Below, in pieces: positions 17,035 to 25,189 of a stretch of DNA of 64,000 nt. The DNA comes from Tabrizicola sp. (GTDB lineage Bacteria; Pseudomonadota; Alphaproteobacteria; Rhodobacterales; Rhodobacteraceae), in assembly GCA_016792685.1 (NCBI GenBank), contig JAEULQ010000067.1:62001-126000 (forward strand). The letters are read 5' to 3'. The translations under genes were made by a program, and so were the position numbers. Every line of letters starts with the position of its first letter. The stretch's first letter is position 1. The notes beneath the pieces were generated by a model, which searched no databases, was not told the origin of the DNA, and saw only the letters and a program-made list of their open reading frames with translations.

Positions 17035-18657
17035 ATGAAACAGTTCATGAATACCCGCGACAGCCTGGTCACCGAAGCCATCGACGGGCTTCTGCGCACA
17101 TCGGGCGGCAAGCTGGCCCGGCTGGACGGCTATCCGCATATCCGCGTGGTGGTCCGCACGGATTGGGACCGGTCCAGGGTGGCGCTGGTGTCCGGGGGCG
17201 GTTCCGGGCATGAGCCGAGCCATGCGGGCTTCGTGGGCCAGGGCATGCTGACGGCGGCGGTTTGCGGCGATGTCTTTGCCTCACCTTCGGTGGATGCGGT
17301 GCTGGCAGGGATCCTTGCAGTGACGGGCAAGGCGGGCTGCCTTCTCATCGTCAAGAATTACACCGGTGACCGGTTGAACTTCGGCCTTGCCGCCGAACGG
17401 GCGCGGGCCTTCGGGCTGAAGGTCTCGATGGTGATTGTCGACGATGACGTGGCGCTGCCGGACCTGCCGCAGGCGCGCGGGGTAGCGGGGACGCTTTTTG
17501 TCCACAAGATCGCGGGCGCCATGGCCGAGGCCGGGGCCGATCTTGAAACCATCACTGCCGCCGCGCAGACCGTGATCCGTGGCGCGATCTCGATTGGCAT
17601 GTCGCTGGACACCTGCACCGTCCCCGGCAGCCCCAAGGAGGACCGTATCAGCGCGGGCAAGGCCGAGCTAGGCCTTGGCATTCATGGCGAGGCAGGGATC
17701 GAGCAGGTCGACTTTTCGGGCGCGCGGTCGGCCATGGCAATGGTGGCCGACAAGCTTCTGCCGCATACCGGGTCTGGCGACCATGTCGCTCTGTTGAACA
17801 ACCTTGGTTCCACGACACCGCTTGAGATGTCGGTCCTGGCCGAGGAACTGGCCCGGTCGCCCTTGGGAGCGAAGGTCAAGTGGATGATCGGCCCCGCGCC
17901 GCTGATGACTTCGCTCGACATGCATGGCTTTTCGGTTTCGCTGCTGCCGGTCGATCATGCGCAGGTCACCGGCCTTGCGGCGCCAGTGGCGCCGCATGCC
18001 TGGCCCGGGCTTTCGCCCTTTGGTGCCGTGGCTGTCCGGCCCTTGCCGGACGGGTTGACGCCGATCCAGCCGGTGCCCTCGGCCCACCCTGTCCGCCGCG
18101 CGCTGGTCGAACGCTGCTGCAAGGCGCTGATCGCCTGCGAGGCGGATCTGAACCAGCTGGACGCGAAGTCAGGGGATGGCGACACGGGCAGCACGCTTGC
18201 CGGGGCCGCCCGGGCATTGCTGGCCGCGCTTGACCGCCTGCCGCTGGCCGATCCGACGCAGCTTTACCGCGCGATCGGCATGGAACTGAGCCAGACCATG
18301 GGCGGCTCGTCCGGGGTTCTTCTGGCCATCTTCTTCGCGGCGGCAGGGGATGCGAGCGCCTCGGGCAAGACCTGGATCGGGGCGCTTTCCGCGGGCCTGG
18401 AACGCGTCATGCAGGTTGGGGGCGCAGCACCTGGTCACCGCACGATGATCGACGCGCTGGCCCCTGCGCTGGCTGCGCTGCCGAACGGAGCAGGTGCTGC
18501 CGCCAAGGCCGCGCGCGAAGGCGCGAATGCCACGGCCGGGATGACCCGCGCCAAGGCGGGGCGGGCAAGCTATCTGGCGGCCGACAAGCTCAAAGGGCAC
18601 AACGATCCGGGCGCCGAGGGCGTGGCGCGGCTTTTCGAGGACCTCGCGCGAGGCTGA
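17035..18657 (+). CDS. dhaKL: Dihydroxyacetone kinase, fused DhaK-DhaL (ATP-dependent)
   Basis: 540-residue fusion. The DhaK half (about 1-330) shows GGGSGHEPSHAGFVG at 54-68 and the covalent substrate His in LGLGIHGEAG (H217). The DhaL half (about 350-540) carries the nucleotide-Mg motif DAKSGDGDTGST (DGDTG at 381-385) and a Gly-rich lid near GGSSGVLLAIFF. Such fusions phosphorylate dihydroxyacetone or related short ketoses with ATP. As the last gene of the ABC operon, 12 bp after the second ATPase, it suggests that the imported polyol is converted to a triose and phosphorylated. No polyol dehydrogenase is adjacent. Confidence 0.88.
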   Translation: MKQFMNTRDSLVTEAIDGLLRTSGGKLARLDGYPHIRVVVRTDWDRSRVALVSGGGSGHEPSHAGFVGQGMLTAAVCGDVFASPSVDAVLAGILAVTGKAGCLLIVKNYTGDRLNFGLAAERARAFGLKVSMVIVDDDVALPDLPQARGVAGTLFVHKIAGAMAEAGADLETITAAAQTVIRGAISIGMSLDTCTVPGSPKEDRISAGKAELGLGIHGEAGIEQVDFSGARSAMAMVADKLLPHTGSGDHVALLNNLGSTTPLEMSVLAEELARSPLGAKVKWMIGPAPLMTSLDMHGFSVSLLPVDHAQVTGLAAPVAPHAWPGLSPFGAVAVRPLPDGLTPIQPVPSAHPVRRALVERCCKALIACEADLNQLDAKSGDGDTGSTLAGAARALLAALDRLPLADPTQLYRAIGMELSQTMGGSSGVLLAIFFAAAGDASASGKTWIGALSAGLERVMQVGGAAPGHRTMIDALAPALAALPNGAGAAAKAAREGANATAGMTRAKAGRASYLAADKLKGHNDPGAEGVARLFEDLARG

Positions 18658-18873
18658 GTCTGGTCTAAGCGAACCGCCCACGCGCCCGGCGCTTGCTCGG
18701 GGCGGGCCTGCTTTGGACGGGCCCTTGCGTTTGCCTTGCCGGCAGGGTCCATCGAGCCTGGCGCCGCGCCTGGGGCGGTCCGGTGTTGCCGTCGCGGCCT
18801 GGGCGCGCCGATGCGGGTCACATCGACTTTTCCGGCGCGCCTATCCCAGCAATCCGGTTGATCGACCGCTCGC

Positions 18874-20382
18874 TCAGTTCGTTGGCGCCCCGCCCTCGGC
18901 CTTGCGGCGGGCGACGAAGGCCTCGAGCGCCTCGCGGATGCCCGGGTCAAGGGGCGGCTCTTCATAGGCGGCCAGCAGGTCTTTCCAGATCCGGTTCGCC
19001 CGGGCCGGGGCCTCTTCGGCGCCCTTGGCAAGCCAGGTCGGGTAATTGTCCCAGTTCGACAGCATCGGCGGGTGGAAGGCGGTCTCGTACTGGGCCATGG
19101 TCTGGGCGGTGCCAAAGAAATGCCCGCCCACCCCGGCCTCGATGATGGCGTCAAGGGACAGGCTTTCCTCGCTCACCCGGATGGGTTCGAAATAGGCCTG
19201 CATCATCCCCAGTAGCTCGGCGTCGAGGATCAGCTTCTCGAAGCTCGCGGTCAGCCCGCCATGCATCCAGCCCGCGCCATGGATCACCAGATGCGCGCCG
19301 CCCATCAGGCAGCCCCACAGGGACATCATGGATTCGTAGGCCGCCTGGGCGTCGATGGCGTTGGCCGCGGTGGTGTTCGAGGAGCGGAAGGGCACCCCGA
19401 TCCGGCGGGCAAGCTGGCCCGAGGCCTGGGCGGCCTTGGCGTATTCGGGCGTCCCGAAAGCGGGCGCCCCGGTCTTCATGTCGACGTTCGAGGTGAAGCC
19501 GCCGTACATCACCGGCACGCCGGGACGCACGATCTGGGTGAGCATGATCCCGAACATAGCCTCGGCATGCTGCAGGACCAGCGCCCCGGCAAGGCTGACC
19601 GGGGCCATGGCGCCGGCCAGCGTGAAGGGCGTGACGATGGCGACCTGACCGTGTTCGGCGAGCGCGATCAGACCCTGGCTCATCGGGTCATCAAGCTGTC
19701 GGGGCGAGTTGGTGTTGATCACCCCCATCATCATCGGCTGGCGGGCCAGATCGTCCAGCGACCAGCCCATGCAGAGCGCCGCCATGTGGATGCCGTCCAT
19801 GGTGCGTTCGGTGCCAAGCGCGTTCAGGTTCCAGCTTTTATCCAGAAGCGTGCATTGCGACAGGTAAAGATCGAGATGCCGCGTGCTTGGGGGCAGGTCC
19901 ATCGGTTCGAGCGGCCCGCCAGATTCCTGCTGGAGTACGTTCAGGCTTTGGCAAAGGCGCAGGAAATCCTGCATGTCCTGCAGAGTCCCGTCACGCCGGC
20001 CCCGGTCGAGGTCCATCACATAGGCCGGACCGCCGACCGTCGAAAAGACCACGTCATTGCCGCCAAAGCGCAGGTCCTTTGCGCGGTTGCGGGCGGCGAT
20101 GGTGAAGGTGCGGGGGACAGTGGCCAATCGTTCTTCGACAAGACCGGCGTCGGGATAGACCATGTTTCCCTCGACCCGTGCCCCGGCACGGCGGAAATGG
20201 TCGATGGCGCGGGCGTTCAGGACGCGCATGCCCTGATGGGCCAATAGCTGCAGGGCCGCCTGATGGATCGCCTCGACATGGTCCTCGGACAAGACGCGGA
20301 TCGGATCATAGGGTCGGGGGCGCTGTCCGAAGGGCGGCTGCGGGATGGCGTTCGGGGCCCGGGTTGGACGGCGTTGGCGCAT
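18874..20382 (-). CDS. MttB-family (pyrrolysine-free) methylamine/betaine:corrinoid methyltransferase, copy 1
   Basis: 502-residue TIM-barrel methyltransferase of the MttB superfamily. It has NAIDAQAAYESMMSLWGCLMGG, VTPFTLAGAMAPVSLAGAL and GGFTSNVDMKTGAPAFGTPEY. The frame is continuous with no in-frame amber codon, so it is the Pyl-less type, like MtgB/MtpB, which demethylate glycine betaine or proline betaine to a corrinoid protein. It overlaps the upstream flavoprotein by one base (TGATG), so the two are co-translated. No MttC-like corrinoid protein is adjacent. The C-terminal RRKAEGGAPTN is shared with copy 2 at 56297. Confidence 0.85.
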   Translation of the reverse strand: MRQRRPTRAPNAIPQPPFGQRPRPYDPIRVLSEDHVEAIHQAALQLLAHQGMRVLNARAIDHFRRAGARVEGNMVYPDAGLVEERLATVPRTFTIAARNRAKDLRFGGNDVVFSTVGGPAYVMDLDRGRRDGTLQDMQDFLRLCQSLNVLQQESGGPLEPMDLPPSTRHLDLYLSQCTLLDKSWNLNALGTERTMDGIHMAALCMGWSLDDLARQPMMMGVINTNSPRQLDDPMSQGLIALAEHGQVAIVTPFTLAGAMAPVSLAGALVLQHAEAMFGIMLTQIVRPGVPVMYGGFTSNVDMKTGAPAFGTPEYAKAAQASGQLARRIGVPFRSSNTTAANAIDAQAAYESMMSLWGCLMGGAHLVIHGAGWMHGGLTASFEKLILDAELLGMMQAYFEPIRVSEESLSLDAIIEAGVGGHFFGTAQTMAQYETAFHPPMLSNWDNYPTWLAKGAEEAPARANRIWKDLLAAYEEPPLDPGIREALEAFVARRKAEGGAPTN

Positions 20383-22406
20383 CAGTATGGCCTTTCGGGC
20401 GCGCGCTCGCGGCGCGGAGGAAGGTCGGGCTCGCCCAGGAGGCGGGCGAAGCGGTGGGCAGAGTGGACCGCATCTGCGATGGAGGAAGGCGCAAGGCAGT
20501 CACCAACCCGTGTGGCCTGAACCCCCGTGGCGGCAAGCGCGGTCCAGAGCCCAAGCTCTGGCAGGCGGCCAGTTGCAAGGACCAGCGTGCCGCAAGGCAG
20601 TGCTTCCTCGCACCCTGTGTAGACGCAAGACAGGGTGATGTGGTCGGACGCTTGCCCCTTCAGCGCCTTAAGGGGATGGATGCTGACCCCGGCTTCGATC
20701 AGCCTTGCCTGCAGGAAATCCTGCTCGTTGGTCAGGGCCGTCCAGGACGAGGCAACGGCGGCGGTGGTGACGTAATGGACCGCATGGCCCTGGCCCGCCA
20801 GACGTTCGGCCAGCGCCCCGGCCATGAAGTAATGCTCGTCGTCGTAGATCACCACGGGGCCCGTCACCTGGGCGCCCGCGAAGATGTCGTCCGGGGTCAG
20901 TGCCTGGGGATAGGCGCCCGGACGGATCGCATAGACCCCGACTGCGTCCCGCCGCCAGCGTGAACCGGTGGCAAGGACGACATGGTCCGCCCCGAATTCG
21001 GCGATGTCGGCAGCCTCCATCCGGCTGCCGGGAAAGATCTGCAAATTTGAAAGCTTGCCGATCATGTGGACCCGCCAGTCGCGGACCCGCATCCAGGTCT
21101 GCAGGCCGGGAAGCGTCGCCTCGTGCAGGAGCCGTCCGCCAAGGGCGGTGCCGGCCTCGGCCAGCGTGACTTCAAGGCCCCGGCGGCCGAGGGTCAGCGC
21201 CGCCTCCAGCCCCGCCGGTCCGCCGCCGATCACCAGCGCCTTTTCGCGCCTGGGGTAGGTCGCGATCCGCTCGGGATGCCAGCCGCGCCGCCATTCCTCG
21301 CCCATCGTGGGGTTCTGGGTGCAGCGCAGGCCCACGCCTTCGTTGTTCGCGGCCCGGCAGATGTTGCAGCCGATGCATTCGCGGATCTCGTCCTCGCGCC
21401 CTTCACGGATCTTCTGCGGCAGGAAAGGGTCGGCGATGGAGGGCCTTGCCGCGCCGATGAAATCCTGGATGCCGCGCTTGATCTGGCTGACCATTCGGTC
21501 GGGCGAGGTGAAGCGGCCGACCGAGACGACGGGCTTGGTCGTGAGGCTTTTCACGAAGGCGACGTTCGCCTCCTGAAAGCCTTCGGGCGAAAACCGGGCC
21601 GAACGGCTGTCATTGCCCAGGGCGCCTGCGACATTGACGTCCCAGAGGTCGGGCAGTTCCGCGAGCATTGCGATGATCTCGCGGCCTTCGCCTTCTGATG
21701 TGATGCCGTCCGGCCCATGAAGCTCATCAACGGCCAGACGGACGGCCACGGCGCAGGTGTCGCCGACGGCGTCGCGCGTGTCTTCGATCATTTCGCGCAG
21801 CAGGCGGACACGGTTTTCCAGCGACCCACCATAGGCATCGCCGCGATGGTTGGTGCGGCGGGAAAGGAACTGGAAGGGCAGGTAGTCGTGGCCGGCATAG
21901 ACATAGACGATGTCGAAGCCTGCCTGTTTCGCCCGGATCGCCGCTGCCCGCTGCCAGCTGCGGAAGTCGCGGATGTCGCTCAGGTCCATGGCCCGCGCGG
22001 TTGCGGGCAGGTGGTAAAGCGCAGGCTGCACGTCCGGCGCGATCCCCGGAACGCGGGTCATCCGGTTCGATGCATGGGCGCCGCCGTGCCAAAGCTCGAT
22101 CCCGGCCAGGGCGCCATGCTTGTGGATCGCCTCGGCTGTCAGGGCCAGGGGGGCGATGTCGCTGTCGTCCCAGAGGGTGAGGAACGCATAGGGGCTGTCG
22201 TCCGAACTGGGATGGATCGAGCAGTATTCGGTGCAGACGACGCCCCAGCCGCCCTCGGCCTTCACCCCCCGCAATGCCGCGCCGGACTGTGGGCGCTGCC
22301 AACCGAAGCCGGTGGCATGCGGGGTCTGGTAAAACCGGTTGGGGGCGGTGACGGGTCCGATCCGCACCGGCTGGAACAGGATATCGTAGCTGGGGTTGCG
22401 GGGCAT
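20382..22406 (-). CDS. Trimethylamine-dehydrogenase-like flavoprotein (N-methyl amine demethylase)
   Basis: 674 residues. An FMN TIM barrel (1-340), [4Fe-4S] Cys ligands C344, C347, C350 and C362, and a C-terminal NAD(P)/FAD-type domain starting with VIGGGPAGLEAA (about 393) match the TMADH/dimethylglycine/N-methylproline demethylase family. The Cys that binds FMN covalently in TMADH is replaced (PHATG, Ala31), and the TMA aromatic bowl is not recognisable, so the substrate is probably a bulkier N-methyl compound. The start at 22406 fits the family N-terminus (PSYDILFQPVRIGPVTAPNRFYQTPH). The frame stays open far upstream, antisense to the next gene, but only this part resembles protein. It is translationally coupled to the MttB gene. 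Confidence 0.87.
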   Translation of the reverse strand: MPRNPSYDILFQPVRIGPVTAPNRFYQTPHATGFGWQRPQSGAALRGVKAEGGWGVVCTEYCSIHPSSDDSPYAFLTLWDDSDIAPLALTAEAIHKHGALAGIELWHGGAHASNRMTRVPGIAPDVQPALYHLPATARAMDLSDIRDFRSWQRAAAIRAKQAGFDIVYVYAGHDYLPFQFLSRRTNHRGDAYGGSLENRVRLLREMIEDTRDAVGDTCAVAVRLAVDELHGPDGITSEGEGREIIAMLAELPDLWDVNVAGALGNDSRSARFSPEGFQEANVAFVKSLTTKPVVSVGRFTSPDRMVSQIKRGIQDFIGAARPSIADPFLPQKIREGREDEIRECIGCNICRAANNEGVGLRCTQNPTMGEEWRRGWHPERIATYPRREKALVIGGGPAGLEAALTLGRRGLEVTLAEAGTALGGRLLHEATLPGLQTWMRVRDWRVHMIGKLSNLQIFPGSRMEAADIAEFGADHVVLATGSRWRRDAVGVYAIRPGAYPQALTPDDIFAGAQVTGPVVIYDDEHYFMAGALAERLAGQGHAVHYVTTAAVASSWTALTNEQDFLQARLIEAGVSIHPLKALKGQASDHITLSCVYTGCEEALPCGTLVLATGRLPELGLWTALAATGVQATRVGDCLAPSSIADAVHSAHRFARLLGEPDLPPRRERAPERPY

Positions 22407-22419
22407 GTGCGGGCCTTGC

Positions 22420-22433
22420 TGAACGGTTGTACA
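22420..22433. promoter_or_regulatory. Candidate TetR-type operator, flavoprotein side
   Basis: TGAACGGTTGTACA, 13 bp upstream of the flavoprotein ATG. It shares TGAACG-N4-T-N-CA with the site at 22490-22503 in opposite orientation. A TetR-family gene lies in the divergent operon. Confidence 0.4.
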
Positions 22434-22489
22434 GTAGGGTCGCGGGACGGCTTCGGTCAAGCGGCGTTTGACAGGTGGCTCGGGCTTGT

Positions 22490-22503
22490 TGCATGGTCGT
22501 TCA
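22490..22503. promoter_or_regulatory. Candidate TetR-type operator, hydrolase side
   Basis: TGCATGGTCGTTCA on the plus strand (TGAACGACCATGCA on the minus strand), 14 bp upstream of the TTG start of the S15/CocE hydrolase. It sits within the wider imperfect palindrome TGTTGCATGGTCGTTCAACA. Confidence 0.4.
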
Positions 22504-22517
22504 ACAGGGAGAGTCGC

Positions 22518-24530
22518 TTGCCAGCCATACGGACCGAATTTCCGCATGAAGTGGAGGTCGTCGAGAACCTCTTCATCCCGCTGCCCGATGGCACGCGGCT
22601 TGCGGCCAAGCTCTGGCGGCCAAAGGGGCAGGGGCGGTATCCGGCGATCCTGGAATACCTGCCCTATCGCAAGCATGACGGAACGCGGGGCCGCGATCAG
22701 GGCCTGCACATGTATCTCGCCGGGCATGGCTATGCCTGCCTGCGCGTCGACATCCGTGGTTGCGGTGAAAGCGAAGGGGTGATCGACGACGAATACTCCG
22801 AAGTCGAGCTTGCCGATGGCTGCGACGTGATCGGCTGGATCGCGGGGCAGGGCTGGTGCGACGGGCAGGTCGCGATGATCGGGATCAGCTGGGGCGGATT
22901 CAACGGCCTGCAGATTGCGGCGCGCCAGCCTCCGGCGCTGAAGACCGTGATCGCCGTGGGGTTCACCGACGACCGCTATGCCACGGATGTCCATTACGTT
23001 GGCGGCTGTCTGTCGAAGGACAATCTGGACTGGTCCGGGACCATGGTGGCGGGCATGGACCTGCCGCCGGACCCGGCGATCCACGGCGAGGGTTGGCGGG
23101 AGATCTGGCTTCAGCGGATCGCGGCGAACCGGCCCTGGGGGTTGACCTGGATGAGGCACCAGCGCCGGGACGACTACTGGCGGCACGGCTCGGTCTGCGA
23201 GGACTTTGCCGCGATCAGGGTGCCGGTCTATGCAGTCTCGGGCTGGGCGGACAATTATTCGGAAGCGGTGCCAAGGCTTCTGGCCGGAATGACCGCGCCT
23301 TGCCGGGGGCTGATCGGGCCCTGGGCGCACAGTTTCCCGCAGGATGTGACGGTCGAGCCCGCCATCGGCTGGCTGCAAGAGGTGGTGCGCTGGTGTGACC
23401 ACTGGATGAAGGGCCGCGAGACCGGGATCATGGCGGAACCGGCGCTGCGGGTCTGGATGCAGGAAAGCCTGCCCCCCCGGACCTGCTACCACGAGAGACC
23501 GGGGCGCTGGGTGGGTGAAGAGCACTGGCCCTCGCCCCGCATCCTCGATTTGCCGCTTTGCCCGGTGGGCGGGGCCTTGCGCGAAGGGCCCGAGCCGGGC
23601 CAGGCGCGGATCGCCTCGCCGCTTTGGGTCGGCATGGCCGCGGGCGAGGTCGGTCGCTATGGCGACGATGCCGACTGGCCGACCGACCAGCGCGAGGATG
23701 ACGCGGGCTCGCTGGTCTGGGTGGGCGAACCCCTGGCCGAGCGGGTGGAGATCCTTGGCGCGCCAAGGCTGCGGCTGCGCGTTGCATCGGACAAGCCGCT
23801 GGCGCTGGTCGCAGTGCGGCTGAACGATGTGGCGCCGGACGGGGCCTCGACCCGGGTGACGGTCGGGCTGATGAATCTTACGCATCATCTGGGCCATGAC
23901 CGCCCGCAGCCACTGGTGCCGGGGCAGCCGGTGGAGGTGGAGGTCGAGCTTGACGACATCGCCCATGCCTTTCCACCGGGCCACCGGATTGCCTTGTCGC
24001 TGTCCTCGACCTACTGGCCGATTGCCTGGCCCTCGCCCGAGGCCGCGACGCTGACGCTGGACCTTGGGGCGACGGTCCTGACCTTGCCGGTCCGTCCGCC
24101 CCGGGCCGAGGACGCGCGCCTTCGGGCCTTTGAACCGCCCGAAGCTGCGCCCGATACGCCGGTCCTGCATCACTCCGCCCCGCAGGCCCACCCGCGCCGG
24201 GTGACGCGCGATCTGCTGTCCGGGCGGATCACGGTGGATTTCCCGCGCTGGACCTATGATCACGAGATGACCGATATCGGCATCCGCCAGCGCTCGACCG
24301 GACATGCGCGATACGAGATCACCGAGGGTGACCCGCTGAGTGCGGCGATGGAGACGGCCTACAGGGTCGAGCAGATCAGGGCGGATGGTGTCTTCGTGCA
24401 TGAAAGCACAGGGCGCATGACCTGCGACCTGACCCATTTCCATGTCGGGGCCGAGGTGGTGATCCTGGAAAACGGTCAGGAAATTCACCGCCGGAGTTGG
24501 CAGGAGGCGATCCCCCGTGACCATATCTGA
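22518..24530 (+). CDS. CocE/NonD-type (X-Pro dipeptidyl-peptidase S15 family) hydrolase
   Basis: 670-residue alpha/beta hydrolase. The nucleophile motif GISWGGF gives Ser124. Catalytic Asp245 is in VSGWADNYSE and catalytic His271 in GPWAHSF. A C-terminal jelly-roll domain (about 380-560) ends with extra beta-rich sequence. Family members cleave X-Pro dipeptides, cocaine-like esters or acyl-amino-acid esters; there is no signal peptide, so it is intracellular. The start is TTG at 22518 behind AGGGAGAG. It is the first gene of a nine-gene operon with a Dpp-type importer, and its stop overlaps the TetR gene start. Confidence 0.85.
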   Translation: MPAIRTEFPHEVEVVENLFIPLPDGTRLAAKLWRPKGQGRYPAILEYLPYRKHDGTRGRDQGLHMYLAGHGYACLRVDIRGCGESEGVIDDEYSEVELADGCDVIGWIAGQGWCDGQVAMIGISWGGFNGLQIAARQPPALKTVIAVGFTDDRYATDVHYVGGCLSKDNLDWSGTMVAGMDLPPDPAIHGEGWREIWLQRIAANRPWGLTWMRHQRRDDYWRHGSVCEDFAAIRVPVYAVSGWADNYSEAVPRLLAGMTAPCRGLIGPWAHSFPQDVTVEPAIGWLQEVVRWCDHWMKGRETGIMAEPALRVWMQESLPPRTCYHERPGRWVGEEHWPSPRILDLPLCPVGGALREGPEPGQARIASPLWVGMAAGEVGRYGDDADWPTDQREDDAGSLVWVGEPLAERVEILGAPRLRLRVASDKPLALVAVRLNDVAPDGASTRVTVGLMNLTHHLGHDRPQPLVPGQPVEVEVELDDIAHAFPPGHRIALSLSSTYWPIAWPSPEAATLTLDLGATVLTLPVRPPRAEDARLRAFEPPEAAPDTPVLHHSAPQAHPRRVTRDLLSGRITVDFPRWTYDHEMTDIGIRQRSTGHARYEITEGDPLSAAMETAYRVEQIRADGVFVHESTGRMTCDLTHFHVGAEVVILENGQEIHRRSWQEAIPRDHI

Positions 24531-25122
24531 CGCTCCGAAATTCCGCCGCTATGCCGCCGAGGAGCGGGCCGCAATGCTGGTACAGGCGGGGTTGGACTGC
24601 CTGGCCGAAGGTGGGATCACGGCCTTCACGGTCGACAACGTCTGCAAACGCGCCGGGGCCTCGCGCGGGCTGATCGCCCATCACTTCGGCTCGAAGGACG
24701 GGCTTCTGGCGGCGGTCTATGAGGCGGCCTATGCGCCCATGCTGGCCAAGATCGCACCCGAGACTGGGGCGCTGGCGCTGGGGCAACTGATCGACACGAT
24801 GTTCGACGCCGAGGCGCATGATCTGCCGACCCTGCGGACCTGGCTTGCGCTTTGGGGCGAGATTGCCGTGAACCCGGCGCTGAAGGCGGCGCATCGGCGG
24901 AACTACGGACAGTACCGCGCCATCGTCGAGGGCGCCATTGCCGCGCATGGCCGGAGCCGGGGCCTGAAGCTTGATGCAGGACCGCTGGCGGCCAGCGTCA
25001 TCGCGCTGGTCGACGGGCTGTGGCTTGAGCAATGCATCGACCCGGAAGGCTTTGACAGCCAGCGGGCGCGGACTGCCTGCCTTGGAATGCTGGAACCGGT
25101 ACTTGGTCCATTGGACCCGTGA
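24517..25122 (+). CDS. TetR/AcrR-family regulator (BetI-like)
   Basis: 201-residue regulator. The N-terminal HTH (about 15-60) reads MLVQAGLDCLAEGGITAFTVDNVCKRAGASRGLIAHHFGSKDGLL. The ligand domain resembles the BetI-type C-terminus (RTWLALWGEIAVNPALKAAHRRNYGQYR), which in BetI responds to choline. It starts with GTG at 24517, overlapping the hydrolase gene by 14 bp. The two divergent sites at 22420 and 22490 are the likely operators. This supports an amine- or betaine-related inducer, by inference. Confidence 0.87.
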   Translation: MTISDAPKFRRYAAEERAAMLVQAGLDCLAEGGITAFTVDNVCKRAGASRGLIAHHFGSKDGLLAAVYEAAYAPMLAKIAPETGALALGQLIDTMFDAEAHDLPTLRTWLALWGEIAVNPALKAAHRRNYGQYRAIVEGAIAAHGRSRGLKLDAGPLAASVIALVDGLWLEQCIDPEGFDSQRARTACLGMLEPVLGPLDP

Positions 25123-25189
25123 GACTTGACAGGCCCGAAAGCGCGGGCGCAGAGTTTTGATCATATGGCCGACAGGGCCAGAGGTGCGG

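Noticed and set aside
18874-20382. MttB with pyrrolysine
   Set aside because: The frame is continuous with no in-frame TAG before its end, in both copies.
21717-22517. Plus-strand extension of the S15/CocE hydrolase frame to 21717
   Set aside because: It runs antisense through the flavoprotein gene and its translation has no family resemblance. TTG at 22518 with AGGGAGAG is the natural start.
22407-24524. Minus-strand open frame continuing upstream of the TMADH-like gene (would give a 1380-residue protein)
   Set aside because: The extra part is antisense to the S15/CocE gene and has Arg/Pro/His-rich, low-complexity translation. The family N-terminus begins at 22406.
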